Positions 11,640 to 23,954 of a stretch of DNA of 64,000 nt are shown piece by piece. Where the stretch lies: assembly GCA_910589415.1 (NCBI GenBank), contig OU342632.1:36903637-36967636 (forward strand), given 5' to 3'. This DNA comes from Malachius bipustulatus. Taxonomy: Eukaryota > Arthropoda > Insecta > Coleoptera > Melyridae. Below the pieces are notes generated by a model. The model was not told where the DNA came from and made no database searches. It saw only the letters and a program-made list of their open reading frames with translations. Position 1 is the first letter of the stretch, and every line of letters begins with the position of its first letter. The position numbers and the translations under genes are program-made.

Positions 11640-13353
11640 GGCATCATTTATTTTCAAAATTAACACAAGCACAAGTTCTTCTGATCGAGTCTATATTAAG
11701 GAACGGGCCCAAAAGGGGGCTTAGAGGAGAATTGGGAGTCAACTCCCGGCTGCAGTTAGGTCAAATTGTAGAGACAGTAGATAAAAGATTTTAAACAGAA
11801 AGAAACAGTTTTGGAAAAAATAGATTGAAAATTATTTTTTAATAAAAATAAAAAACCGCCTCACCTTTCTCAAAATAAATTTGAGGAGAGTTCTTTGTGC
11901 TGATATTTACTCAAATGATCAGATATGAATAGGTAATTATTCACAGAGGTTACGAACAGGAAGGTAAAAGGTAATAATAATATATAATTATAAACATTAT
12001 TAAACAAAGATATAATTATACAGTTTATCTACTATTTAGATCAATCAACTAAAGATTAATAAATGTCGAAAAGTCGTGATCGGTCTCATCATCACTATTA
12101 TTGTGACGATCCGTTAGGTAACATCGCTATTTTGGGTGTGTTTAAACGAAGAAAATTCCTCATGCCTTCATTGAAATATAAACATATTATTACCATTTTT
12201 TTTATCGTGGTTTGAAGGAATAATTACAAAAATGACCTACAGTATTAATTTATTTATTCAAACTAAAACAATACTTTGAAACTTCAACTGAAACTATTCT
12301 ACTATAATTAAAAATAAGTACGTTTCACTTTTCAATCGCCTTTAACTTATCGCTTGAACACTACTGAGATTCGTTGTAGACTGCCTCGTCTCCGGCATTT
12401 CTGGTATCATTCGAGAGTAGTATTCGAAATAATAGAAACTATCGAATATTTATTTACCTAGTAGAATTGACCAGACACTCTCTAAGTTTCGAGATCGGCT
12501 CTGTTGCTGAAAGGTTCATGTGCATGCTTATCTGGAACATGATGCGGCCAATCGGTCGAAAACTCTCCGTCTCTCGATTGTTCGCGACTCGGGGATTCAG
12601 ACCACTTGATCGGCGTTACAGTAACTCTAGCGCCAAATTGTCGCTCTGATCAATCGTCTTGTTACAAAACTTTTACACTTGAAAAGTTACCCCGTATTTT
12701 TTTATAGTTTTTATGGATGATAATATAAACTATATTTTATCAACGATTTTAACCCTTTTTATTCAGCGGGAGAATCAGGAAAATTAGTTTAAGATTAGCG
12801 GCTATCGTGCACTAATAGATAATCGTCGACCATCTGTGGAACCAATCAATGATTAACAGAGCAGATGAACGAAAAATAGGACAAATATCGGTGTCCAAGA
12901 TCTCTCTCACCATTCCATGGGCTATGGAAATATTTTTTCGAGAAGGTTGCAGCACCCTCAACCACAAAACTGTAAATTATAGAATATTTCTCCATTGATT
13001 TTTTCGAAGCAAACCCTTTGCTCAAAACTGGTCATGTCCATTATTTCGAGAGGTGCGTGTTTCTTATACTCACGCAGTATACAATACAAATTAGAATAAT
13101 GAAGAGCATTACTTTTCATCTTCAATAAAAGGAGCAAAGTTGTGGTCCATGACTGTTGGTGCGAGCTAGTGAAGTGTTTAAGTAGAGTACCGTGGTGAAA
13201 TTCAAATTTATCTTTTTTTTCCAGGAAGTACGCAGTTGTTGAGTTTATTTTAGTTGAATTTTCTCACAGAAAAGTAATTTCTAAGAAAAATAAATTTGCC
13301 TAATTCACTCAGCTACGTTATTTGAAGTATAGGTACATGATTTAATGCACGAC
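11640..13353. other. Unique AT-rich DNA, no gene seen
   Basis: Only small shadow-like open frames occur, for example 60 codons on the + strand at 12,467-12,649, without splice context. A patch around 12,340-12,660 is slightly richer in GC. No repeat boundaries are clear. Confidence 0.4.
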
Positions 13354-13871
13354 TATAATAGTGATGTAAAATACCCGGGTATTTATTTTTTGGGGTAAGA
13401 ATCGGGTAAATACCCAGGGTATTTACCCAAAAGTGGGTAAATATATCATTTTGGTCAAGCATGTTATATAACAGTCATATAACAAGGATGATTAGGTTTA
13501 GGTACCAAATAAGATTGTGCTTTTTTTGTGAAATTTCAAATCATGTCTTTGCTATTTTAGGTCTATAATATGTTCCTGTAAATTGTCAAAAGCAATAAGT
13601 ATATGACCATATATAAGTAGACGATCTAAAAAAACATTTATATTCTCATAATTTGGTGTAGTGAAAGGGTGTATAAACTTTGACAAACAAATATAACATG
13701 AAACATAATAACTTAAGATTTAAGATTTAACTTAAACAAATTTTGCGCACTTAGGCAGTATTACTTTGGGTATTTATTCGGGTAGGTAAATATCCTTCGG
13801 GTAAATACCCGGGTAAATACCCTATTTATATTTACCTACCCGTTGGGTAAATACCCAATCCACATCACTAT
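13354..13871. mobile_element. hAT-like MITE (518 bp) with flanking target duplication
   Basis: Terminal inverted repeats read ATAGTGATGT on the left and ACATCACTAT on the right. The subterminal regions are dense in GGGTAAATACCC words in both orientations, a layout typical of nonautonomous hAT elements. The 9-bp sequence ATGCACGAC sits immediately outside both ends (13,345-13,353 and 13,872-13,880); the inner 8 bp would match the hAT duplication length. There is no transposase frame. The assignment to hAT rests on TIR style and duplication length. Confidence 0.75.
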
Positions 13872-14586
13872 ATGCACGACCCAATGAAAAAACTCTTCAA
13901 TCCTATAGTGGCGGAAATCTGGGTACCTATGTTATTGTTAATTACCTTTTTTTATTGAATAATTTCTACGCCACTGACTTTAATACCAATATGATATTTT
14001 TGGTGTTGTTTAGAGGAGATAAATCATCTTACGTTTTCATCGTATGATGCACTGTCTCCTATATACTTCACAATGTGTACGAACCCGTACAGGGTAAAAT
14101 ATCTTAAAAATGAATGCTAATGAGTATTTTCAGAAATCAATAATTTCTGTGATCGTTATTGAAGCGTGTTACATTACAAAACAACTTGCATGTCTTCTTA
14201 CATTGCGGTGGAATATCTTCAAAACAGTGCTACAACAAAAACGCAAGATGACTTTTCTCCTTCAAAAAAATATTCAGCGGGGTAGAAAATATTCAATAAA
14301 AAAGGTAACAACAAGCCCAGATCTCCGCCACTGGATTGAAGAATTTTTCATATGTATAGCGTCAAAGCATATACTTCCATTAACGCAGTTACTGTGAAAT
14401 TTTTTTGACAAATTCCAATTTTGAGATTAAAAAAAATTTATTTTCTTTCAGAAAACTCCACACCCTGCATGTATCTCGAGAACCAAGAAATTTTCGATGT
14501 ATGTTGTATAAAACAATGGTTTTTAAAATGACTCTTTCAATCGAATGCTGAAGCTATACGCTACTATAAACTGCATGGGACACCTG
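13872..14586. other. Intervening AT-rich DNA, no gene supported
   Basis: A 95-codon + strand frame at 14,110-14,397 resembles no known family and lacks splice signals or a coding signature. Otherwise nothing was recognised. Confidence 0.4.
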
Positions 14587-15436
14587 TACCGGGTGGTCCA
14601 TCACTTATGTCCACCCCCGAAATAGAGGTTAATTTTAAAGATAAAAAATTGAAACTTTAAGGATTTGTGTAATTAATATAGGACCATATAATGACATAAT
14701 CAGATTAATTATTTTTTTAGTTGAGCCATCAGCGATAAAAAACTGTAATTTGGTGTTAATGTGACCAAAATAAATTCGATTTTTCTTTAATACATCGATA
14801 GAAATCAATTAAGAAAATCAAAATCGCTTAAAAGAAATGTCAAAAAACTAGTTACAAACCTTTAATTAAATAAAATACTTACAATATGGAAATGACAGCT
14901 AGAATGATTGATTTATGGAAGCAATAAAACTATCAGGATTTTGAAGGGCTGGTATAGCACATGCAAATGTTAAGTAAACATATCCTAAGTAAACATTCAT
15001 AAAAGAAGCCCCATTCGAGTTCAATGGCACGTTCTTCTGACTGCTTTGAAGATTATTTATGGTAGGTACCTACCCTCATTAGATTTGTCAGTTTTATTGC
15101 TCTACCATATATCAATCATTTTACCTGTCATTTCCATATTTTAAGTATTTTATTTAATTAAAGGCTTGTAATTAGGTTTTTGATATTTATTTTCATCGAT
15201 TTTGAGTTTATTAATCGATTTCTATCGGTGTATTAAAGAAAAATCGAATTTATTTTGGTCACATTAACACAAATTACAGTTTTTTATCGCTGATGGCTCA
15301 AATAAAAAAAATAAATAATCTGATTATGCCATTATGTGGTCATATATTAATTACACAAATCCTCAAAGTTTCAATTTTTTGTCTTCAAAATTAACCTCTA
15401 TTTCGGGGGTGGACATAAGTGATGGACTACCCGGTA
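14587..15436. mobile_element. 850-bp foldback element
   Basis: The ends read TACCGGGTGGTCCATCACTT on the left and AAGTGATGGACTACCCGGTA on the right. The inverted similarity continues for about 345 bp per arm, including the blocks with CATCAGCGATAAAAAACTG and its complement and the arm ends near 14,940 and 15,090. Only about 150 bp of spacer separates the arms. The end bases and TA flanks suggest a Tc1/mariner-type foldback MITE. No transposase is encoded. Confidence 0.85.
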
Positions 15437-16900
15437 TAACTTAATCTTAATGTTTGTTTTATACCTACTTAATTAAAAATAGTTATCATGAGATATAAAA
15501 AATAGTTGATAAGCGAAAGTTATAGGTATAGCAACGTGAGAGGAAGCTTTTTAATAAAGTATACCTCTTACTTCTAAGTTTCACGTTAATTCTTTTGTCT
15601 TCAGATCTCTTAATTAACAATATTTTATCTAAAATTTTACCTTCGAAATAGTTAACAGTTAATTTAGACCGGATATATTTAATTATCACGGTACTCCATC
15701 TAAGAAATAACGAATCAAAAGTGGAGTGCTAATGCATGGTTATAGAAAACTGGCACAACTTAATAAAAATCTATCTAAGCACGATAACAATGGGAAAAAT
15801 CTAAGCTTTCTTCTCAGGTACCTAGGTATTTAAACGTATACAATACGAAAATGTAGGCAAATTTGCACACCACACATGATGATGTTGCATAGGGGGGAGT
15901 GTGTCATTATCATTAAAACGCAACATATATGTTACGAAAATCTCCTTATAACACACTCTATGTCCTATATTTTAGCATAGAGCAGACGATAAAAGCCGAC
16001 AGCCGTGATTTCTTAACTTCCTGCCTCAATTACCGTATAATTAACGGACTTGAGCCCCCCTGGTCCCCGGTAGCACAATGATGGGAACGCCCCGCACGGC
16101 AAGAGGTCGACGGGTCATATTCCCATAAGAATACTCCCACACTCTATATTATAGTATTATTCAGATTAAATGTAGTAAGTAGTAATGTTGACTTTCTGTA
16201 TATAACTGTAATTATTAATTTGCCAACTTGGGGTCATTTCATGCGTGTGGTGGATGTGTGCATCAGTTATTGCAGTGACGAATCAGGATACGTAAACTCA
16301 GAACTCAGGGACACTCGTGTTTTATATGACGGAATGGAAGTATCAGTATGAGGAAGGAATTTAAGGTGGAAACGGTGGAGAATTAGTTGCACAGTTGTGC
16401 AGTTAAAGTAATTTGCTAGCTTCGCTTCGTTCTGACACGGCGACGTGTTCATTCATAAAAGTATAAAACAATAGGCTCCATTCATCTTTATCTCTACATC
16501 GAAAAGATCAGATGTCGTGAAGAATATATATAGTCATACATAAACAACTTATATACCTATCTATATTATCTTCTCATTAGTGGCACGTGCAATTAAAGTG
16601 GTGGAGTAATTTTTTAAGAGGAATTAACTATTTATAGGTATTAAGTAGAAAATTACTAATTACCGAACTGTCCGGGTAACTATGATATTGATCAAATGAA
16701 AATTCGAATGGATTATCAATTACTTATTGTAAAAGATAAATGGGAAACTGGACTTTCTGATCACTAACCACGGAAAATCTCATCAAAAAGAAGATACAAA
16801 AAGATACTAGTCTTACTGGGTATGAAAAAAGTAAAAACCTCGTAAATTTTACTGAGATTTGTGAAAGTCATAGAAATTTTTGAGGTGAGAAGTTTGACCC
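15437..16900. other. Unique AT-rich DNA, no gene seen
   Basis: Short frames at 15,486-15,689 and 16,267-16,452 (minus) look accidental. A small GC-rich patch lies at 16,045-16,125. No tRNA fold or transposon end was recognised. Confidence 0.4.
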
Positions 16901-16914
16901 AAGAATCAATTTTT

Positions 16915-17760
16915 CATCAAAAGTTAGCTCGAGTTTCAAAATCTTAAACTGTTTACCACAATTCCATAGAAAAAAAAGCCTAATTTTTTTTTGGTCAAAA
17001 ATAAAATAAAAAAATTCCCATTAACGTATGTCCGCAAATTCACCGCTTTTGAGATGTCAAAAACAAATATAGGGTATCAAAAAAGATTATTTTTCCAATT
17101 TTTGAATATATCTAAAGAACCGTTTGAGATACAGAGCTCAATTTGATTTCTTGCGAATTTGCGATTATAGCTAATTTTTTAATGCTAATCAAATTTTTTT
17201 TCATATGCCAGTGGCGGAGAGTTTAGGATTGCTTGGATTTCTTTTGCCCCTAATAGCTACGGCACTGGGCAAATTAATATTTATTTTTAAAAGCGCATTT
17301 TATAAGCGTATTTTAAACCGCCGAATATTTCCTACACAAAAATGGTACTCGTGGTCATAATTGCGAACGTGAACCGTTTTCGACAAAAACGGCCATTTTC
17401 TTTGAAAAAGTAGTCTTGGATGTGTCGAAAAATGAAGGGCAAAAAAACTTCACTCAATCCTAAGATCTCCGCAGATGGCACATGAAAAAAACTGAATTGG
17501 TATCAAAAAAGTAACTTGTATATCAATAATATACCTACAATACCTTTTTTAACTTTTTTTTAATTTTAATTTATTTTCTTTATCTATGTACCTACAAGAG
17601 TCCTGTATCTAAAACGGTTCCTCAGATATCTTCAAAAAACTGGAAAAATAATCTTTTTTTTGACACTGAATCTCAAAAACGGTGCATTTCCGTACACACG
17701 TTAATGGGAAATTTTTTGACCAAGGAATTTCGCTTTAAATTTTTGAAAACAAGAAATTTT
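16915..17760. mobile_element. Foldback element, copy 1 of a family
   Basis: The left arm contains ATTCCCATTAACGTATGTCC, CACCGCTTTTGAGAT and AACCGTTTGAGATACAGAG. The right arm contains their complements, CTGTATCTAAAACGGTTCC, ATCTCAAAAACGGTGCATTT and ACACGTTAATGGGAA. Between the arms lie GTGGCGGAGA and GGTCATAATTGC blocks. The same arrangement recurs at 18.45-19.17 kb. Outer ends are eroded, so the limits are approximate. Confidence 0.7.
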
Positions 17761-17799
17761 GAAGAGGTATCTCCTATAGGAATGATTTTTGGATCATGC

Positions 17800-18444
17800 A
17801 ATCGTCACAAATTTACAGTTTATAGTTTCAGGAATGGGATCAATATCCAAAAATATTCAAGACCCAAAATATTAAAATTCATATAATTAGTCTTTAAATC
17901 GAATGAAAATTCAACGAGCAAAATAATCAATAAAAAAATACCTACGCTTTTTTTGGTAGGAGGGGGGGGGGGGAAGAAAAACATCGATGTGTTTATTATA
18001 GTTCGTCGAAATAATTACCTATACGAACTACATAGCGTTGCCCTGCTTATTAATCTAGAAATGGGAGCATATATCCTACCACTTTACCTACATTCTTATC
18101 ATTATATTAACTTTGATTTAGACACTATTTTTATCCTAACATAATAAATAAACATAGGAATTAACGCTCATGTCTTATGACATGAATTTTAATTGTTTCA
18201 AAAATACTTGAGATTAGATCCATCGTTCTACGTGGTATACATCGGACAATATTGTATAAAGTTAATGAAATGGAATATCCTACCTAACAAAAATCATCGA
18301 TATACCTAAAATGAAAACTCCACAACCATCCCCCACACCCCCTTGCATTCTGAGCCCAATGAGATTGAGCTTTGGTAGAAAAACTAAATTTAATAGAATG
18401 AAATTTACTTTTACTTTTTAATATAAAGCTGATTGGTTTCTGAA
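17800..18444. other. DNA between two related foldbacks, no gene seen
   Basis: Contains a 12-base G-run at about 17,962-17,973 and otherwise AT-rich sequence with no coding signal. Confidence 0.4.
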
Positions 18445-19175
18445 ATCTTCTGAAAAAAACTCTAGGGGGGAATTCCTTGCCTCAGTCTAAGGGAAAAAGT
18501 TCCTATAACGTTGGTACGCAAATGCACCGTTTTTGAGATACTTACAGTAGGTGTCAAAGAAACACTTTTTTATGTTTTTTGATGATATCTCAAGAACCGT
18601 TCGATATACAAAGCTCAACTTTTCTACATATCTTATCAATGATTTTAGGTAGTTTTTTATGCTAAACTAGATTTTTTTCGTTTGCCATTGGCGGAGATTT
18701 TAGGGTTGCCTGAAGTTTTTTCCCCCTAATATCTACGATACTGGGCGAATTGACATTTTAAAAGCGCAAAAACAGCCAATATTTTTCTACACAAACAAAA
18801 TGGTCATAATTGCTATAACGTGAACCGCTTTCGAGAAAAACAGCAATTTACGATGGAACACTCGCTTTGGATGTTTCAAAACACGTGCATGTCGGAAAAT
18901 GAAGGACAAAAAATCTTCATTAAATCCTAAAATCTTACCGTAGGTATGTAAAAAAATTTGGGTATTTGTAAAAGTAGCTAATATCAATGATATGACGTGT
19001 TCAAAAGCTGATGTCTGTATCTCAAATGATTCCCGAGATATCTGCATCAGAAAATGGGAAATAAAAATTAATCTTTTTTTGACACCCTGTACCAAAAAAA
19101 GTGTTTTTATGGACATACGTTAAACTGATCTTTCTGAATTTGAATACGGAATCACCCCCTAAAGTTTTTCGTCCC
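18445..19175. mobile_element. Foldback element, copy 2 of the same family
   Basis: The order of blocks matches the element at about 16.9-17.8 kb and it lies in the same orientation: CACCGTTTTTGAGATA, AAGAACCGTTCGATATACAA, TTGGCGGAGATTTTAGGG, GGTCATAATTGC, AACGTGAACCG and the inverted TATCTCAAATGATTCCCGAG. The outer ends pair as AAAAACTCTAGGGGGGAATTCC against a right end with CCCCCTAAAGTTTTTC. The 109-codon minus-strand frame inside it is not considered a gene. Confidence 0.7.
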
Positions 19176-20485
19176 TATTTATGATAACCCTGTGTTTTTC
19201 TTTATATATACAATACCAGAAGACATGAAAAAACTGCATGGATGGACAATGGCAAAGACTGACAAAGAATGAGAACTCTGAGATCAACTCAATAACTTTG
19301 AAACTTTCTAAAATGTAAAATTTGATAGTTGTTGGTGATTACTTATGTAAACTAACAAAAAATAATTAACTTATGTTCAATACAATAAAGATACCAATTA
19401 GTAATCTAGTTTTTTCAGTTTATTCAAGACATTTCAAGAACCAATCCAGATGGCTCAAATTTAATTTTTTAGTGGTATTCATCGTCTAATTGGACAACTT
19501 TTTGCTGACTTAAGCAACACTTAAGCAACCTAATACTTAGGTATCATTTACAAGATCCCAATACCGTCGAGGTCAAAAAAAATATTTCAAATTTCTTCTT
19601 GTTCTCCTGGTTAATGTAAATTTCGTGTAATTGCAGAATATTGCTTGGGAAATAGTTATCAAGTTTTGTATTGTTTATTTTATAACCAGATTTATATGTT
19701 TACAAGTGCTAAGAAAAATTTCAAAATCTTCTCAATTTCTTTGATATATTAGCAAGTAAGTTCCTTCTTCCACATATTCTTTGTTATTTAGGGTTCTACT
19801 ATAATAATAGCTATTTACTTATTATTATTTTTATATTTATTAACATACCAATATCGCTTATTGTTCTACAAGTTAATTATAATAAATTATATACTGAGGA
19901 AGATTTATACAGAATTCATGTAGCTGGATTAATCGATCATCAACACAGGAACTAAAGAATTATTGCAATAAGAATACATCGGTAAGCAAGTTCAAGTACA
20001 AGTTAAATGAAAATAGCTTATAATCCATGAAGAGTGCTTATGTGGGCTGCCAAACGGTGGGTGCACCGCAGAGCTCATAAGAGGACGTTGGTAATATCGA
20101 ATGAATAATGCAAAGTGAAGAACTAACTGACTAGTCATTGCTGTTGTAACCAAAGCTTCTTGTTACCTGCTTGGGAGACAGCTTAGGAACACTTTGACCA
20201 TGATCAAGCAAAATATCAAATCGGAATTATTAAAAACGTACCACCAAAGTGAGTCAAAATATATTCATCCTTATTAATCGAATAGATTTTTTAGGCACGG
20301 TATACTCACGATCTGGGAGGAGATTGTACCGTATTAAACATACCCTTTATTTCGCCCCCTCATATGGTATAGATTGACCCATAAGAAAACCCTCATATTG
20401 TTATCGTCTTTTAAATACACTCGTTTTCAAAAAAAAATTAAAAGAAATTTTTAAGATATTAAGAAAGAATGGTTTAAGAAAGGTA
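19176..20485. other. Unique AT-rich DNA, no gene seen
   Basis: No open frame, repeat boundary or RNA fold was recognised in this stretch. Confidence 0.4.
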
Positions 20486-20489
20486 CTCT

Positions 20490-21288
20490 CTGTACACTGA
20501 GAGTTGTCCGTTGTCATGCCGCACTGATTCTGACTAAACAATTTCATTTAATTCGATTTGAATCATACACTTATTTCTAAGTCGAACCAGATGTGGTATC
20601 GCAGTTCGTGTCAGTGGCGTGTGTTGAGGAATAATGAATATCCTATAAATATATTATTTCGACAAGTTATTGACGAAGTAGTGCCTTGCAACTTTTTGAT
20701 AACAAATATTACATAATGCAAGTAAATAAGAATGATAATAATTATTATTGTTATCATCATGATAGAAATATCATGTCACCTACCTGCTGGTTGCCGTTTA
20801 AAAGAAAGAATAACACCTCCGTTTTCTTATTTGCAAGTAAAATATTCCAGCAATTTTACCACAAGACCACGTACTAGGGAGTTCAATCGTTTCCCAGGCA
20901 AAACAAGGAAATAGATTTTTAGGCATTCGCGAAATTAAGTTACTCATAGTTCATCACACCGTACAATATAACACAGGTAATTCTGCTAATTTCGTATTAA
21001 AAACGTTTCAAATCACAACAAAAACCTTATTTAGTATATTTACCGCTGACACTGACACTTGAGAGTAGCGACGATCGTAATATCGTATCAATCTAAGCGT
21101 ATCAAGACGCGAGTCGATACTTCCGTCTCACTCTCGCTCATATTTTTAGAATTGCTGACGATTCAAACGTATTTCTGACAATACGTCCCATTTTAACTCG
21201 ATTGGGTATGCAATGCAATAGAAGGAGTAAGGAATATAACGAGATGATGTATCCTTAGTTCTCACAACAGACAACTCTCAGTGTACAG
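20490..21288. mobile_element. Putative nonautonomous DNA transposon with ~24-bp TIRs
   Basis: CTGTACACTGAGAGTTGTC followed by CGTTGT at 20,490 is mirrored by ACAACAGACAACTCTCAG followed by TGTACAG ending at 21,288. The inside is about 0.8 kb, contains no transposase and is somewhat GC-richer near 21,040-21,140. No convincing target duplication was found, so the superfamily is unassigned. Confidence 0.6.
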
Positions 21289-21779
21289 ACTTTATGTGTA
21301 AAATAAGTAATACATAACCAGTAGCAAAGCTTTTTATATTTTAAAAGTTGTAGCTTAGTTAATTCTTTACATAGCAAAATTGAATAATTTTGGAGCCTTT
21401 AAAGAGCTTCCCTTCGAGTATTAAATTGATAGGCATTAAAGTATCCTACCCTAACATACTACGCCAATGGAATCTTCTTATATGCGTGACTTTTACATCA
21501 AAGAACAGCCTTTCTATCATGTGAGCCAATGGAAACGTAATTTAGACAGGCTATTGAAAAAAAACTTGTCTGAGATTCAATCTGTAAAACTGTAAAATCA
21601 AAGATTCTGCATGTCTCTTCACACTTTTTCACAGACTCAATCTTAGACTCGCTTTTTTTCCAAAGCTTTTCCAAAATTTGATATGGTTACTTCGAGAGCA
21701 CTTCTAGTTGAATTTGAGCATGTTCGTTATCGTCATTTCGAATGATCGAGAAGCCAGAAGTTAGGCTATATAACACCGC

Positions 21780-22100
21780 TCTGTATAGGCCTACGGAATG
21801 AGTTTCGTCCTAGTTGCTGCGTGGGCCGGTTCACACCACATTGGGGATAAGTTTTGCGTGCGAGTTGTTACCCCGAAACTTACCAATCTCATATCAATCG
21901 ATTCGGCCCGCACGAAGGCTCGTGCATCTCTCACCCCACATCCACATCCACAGCGGCTAAACACAATCTCAAATACCTGCACGTTCCCTTTCGATAAATC
22001 TCCACAAAGATCGACACATTTCATCAATTCATAACCACCGGCAGTTTTCAAGACCATTCAACCATCCAAAGAGACCACCTTCATGTGAAAAGCCACGGGC
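21780..22100. other. GC-elevated segment with open frames on both strands, unknown
   Basis: Overlapping frames of 78 codons (+) and 88 codons (minus) span this patch, which has higher GC than its flanks. Neither translation was recognised. It may be a fragment of a repeat. The 300-600 bp on either side (21,289-21,780 and 22,100-22,640) shows nothing clear. Confidence 0.3.
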
Positions 22101-22639
22101 ATCAGGGCCCACACGAAAATTACAAAAATCATTGAAATTCCAAGGACCTATACGGAATGGAATTGAATCAGTTTCAACAGGGCCAGCCATGTCACCAAAT
22201 CCCAGAACCTGAGAAAGTTATGGAGACTTGATCCAAGTGATGATAGCCCATGCATCTCAACAGTTAGTTAAATTACTGGAAGTCTTGGGAGAGTCTATAA
22301 CAAGAAGATGGCATTGTTTGAGAGAAAATAGGTCGAAAAGGAATTTTTAGTGATTATGAAAGGCAAAAAGTTGAGATTTAAGATCCGCAGCTTATCGTCG
22401 AAAGAAGGGCGAGTAGTGCCTTAAGGGAGACTGGTGATGGAAGTCTTTTGAACTAATCTCAACAAAAGAACGGGATACCAAACTAGTCCACCATGAGTCA
22501 CGAATTTTTTACAGATTTATATTTTTCAAAAAGGCCGAAAAGTACGTAAAAACTCTCAGATTGTTACATTCAATAGGGAGAACGCAACAATTAGTAGGTA
22601 GGCACGCATCGACCGTAGTAGTTAAGTCACTTTAATGGC

Positions 22640-23070
22640 AATGCAAGATGTTAACGGGCTACCAAATATTTGTCAATCGTCTGCTTATAAAATCATTCTC
22701 TTCATAAGGCAGACGATTGAAAAATATTTGGATATCCGTGAATAAGAGGGGGGCAATCGAGCGAGCTAGCAAAATAATATAGAGCCGAGAATTGATTCTT
22801 GTGGAACACCACACATAAATTTTCTTTCTAATTACAGAATTTCACAAACTTGTGAAGAATGGTTCTTATCTCCTTATAAAGAGTCTTTGTTTTGGGACGC
22901 GATTGAAGGCTCTGGAGAAATCTAAATATAAACATCCACGCAGATCTTCCATCGTCAAACTCTGGTTTCCAGAGCTGTTAACTGAGGAAAGAAGGTTTGT
23001 TTTGTTATCACCGCTTGTTACGTTATCATAGTTTACAGAAAGACAGTTCTGTTACAAGAAAAATGTGTTG
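22640..23070 (-). pseudogene. Non-LTR retrotransposon reverse transcriptase core, decayed
   Basis: On the minus strand, 22,932-22,881 reads LYLDFSRAFNRVPKQRLF, matching the reverse transcriptase A-motif region (consensus style DFSKAFDRVPH). Bases 22,810-22,772 read GVPQESILGSILF, matching the B-motif region (GVPQGSVLGPLLF). Only about 70 bp separate them, less than intact elements have, so an internal deletion is likely. Stops and frameshifts are present. A CR1/jockey-like clade is likely but not proven. Confidence 0.8.
22660..22729. repeat. 70-bp hairpin inside the LINE fragment
   Basis: CCAAATATTTGTCAATCGTC with GCTTAT on the left arm pairs with ATAAGGCAGACG followed by ATTGAAAAATATTTGG on the right arm, with a loop of about 15 bases. 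It could be a tiny MITE inserted in the old LINE or a local inverted duplication. Confidence 0.7.
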
Positions 23071-23780
23071 GAAGATTTACAATTATCTCATAGAAGATGC
23101 AGAACCATGCATTGACCACAGTTTTGGTGTAAGTACGCTGTGGTTGATGCTGTTTGAAAGATTCTATTGAATAAGAAAATTTAGCAGCAGGATTTTTTAC
23201 TTTCTAAAAATGAAGGTCTTTTAAGGATAATTGAACTGACATTCAAACAAAGCAAAACCGTCATCTGAAAATTGAGCCAACGATGTGAATTGGGTCAGGT
23301 GGATGCTTCCACAAATCAATTCCTTCTAGAATTATCTAAATAGATCATTGCTGGAAAGAATAGAGAAATAACTCTTACCTACCAGTTTAAAAAATAAACC
23401 AGAAAATCTTTTGCTTGAAACGCCATCAATTCTCTTGGCCATTTTAGGGTAGGGGGGTAGGTTAAGGGACTTATTAGCGTAAATAACAATGTGGATAAAA
23501 AATATATTGTGTGAGTAAAAATAAATAATTAACAGAGTTTTGTCGAAGTTAAATTCTTTAATTACCTACCTACACCAAACCCTGGAAGAAAATCCTGACA
23601 ACATCGACGGTGCAAATTTAACATGGAACCTGTAACTTGGTCTTGGAAAACGTTTATTGTGCTGAAATGACCTTGAACTGGACACTATACAATTAATACT
23701 TTTACATCCATGCAGTACCGAAAATATCGAGACAAAACGATGCGGTAGGTGGGTACAAGAAATCTATTAATAGTTACAAG
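23071..23780. other. AT-rich DNA between LINE and Tc1 remnants
   Basis: No gene was recognised. Part of it may be upstream sequence of the decayed LINE at 22.6-23.1 kb. Confidence 0.35.
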
Positions 23781-23954
23781 GAATTTATTCAACAACTGAT
23801 TAATAAACAATCAATCAAATCGATGACTTGAACTGTCAGACTGTAACATGTCGTTGCAACCAACCCTGTCCTATAGCCATGATCGGCACAGACATCCATG
23901 GAATGGTTCTCGAGTTGGACATGACCTGGCAATATTATAATTTCATCACTGATG

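Noticed and set aside
17962..17973. 12-base G-run as a G-quadruplex
   Set aside because: A single homopolymer run; too little context to claim a functional structure, and its length may be a sequencing artefact.
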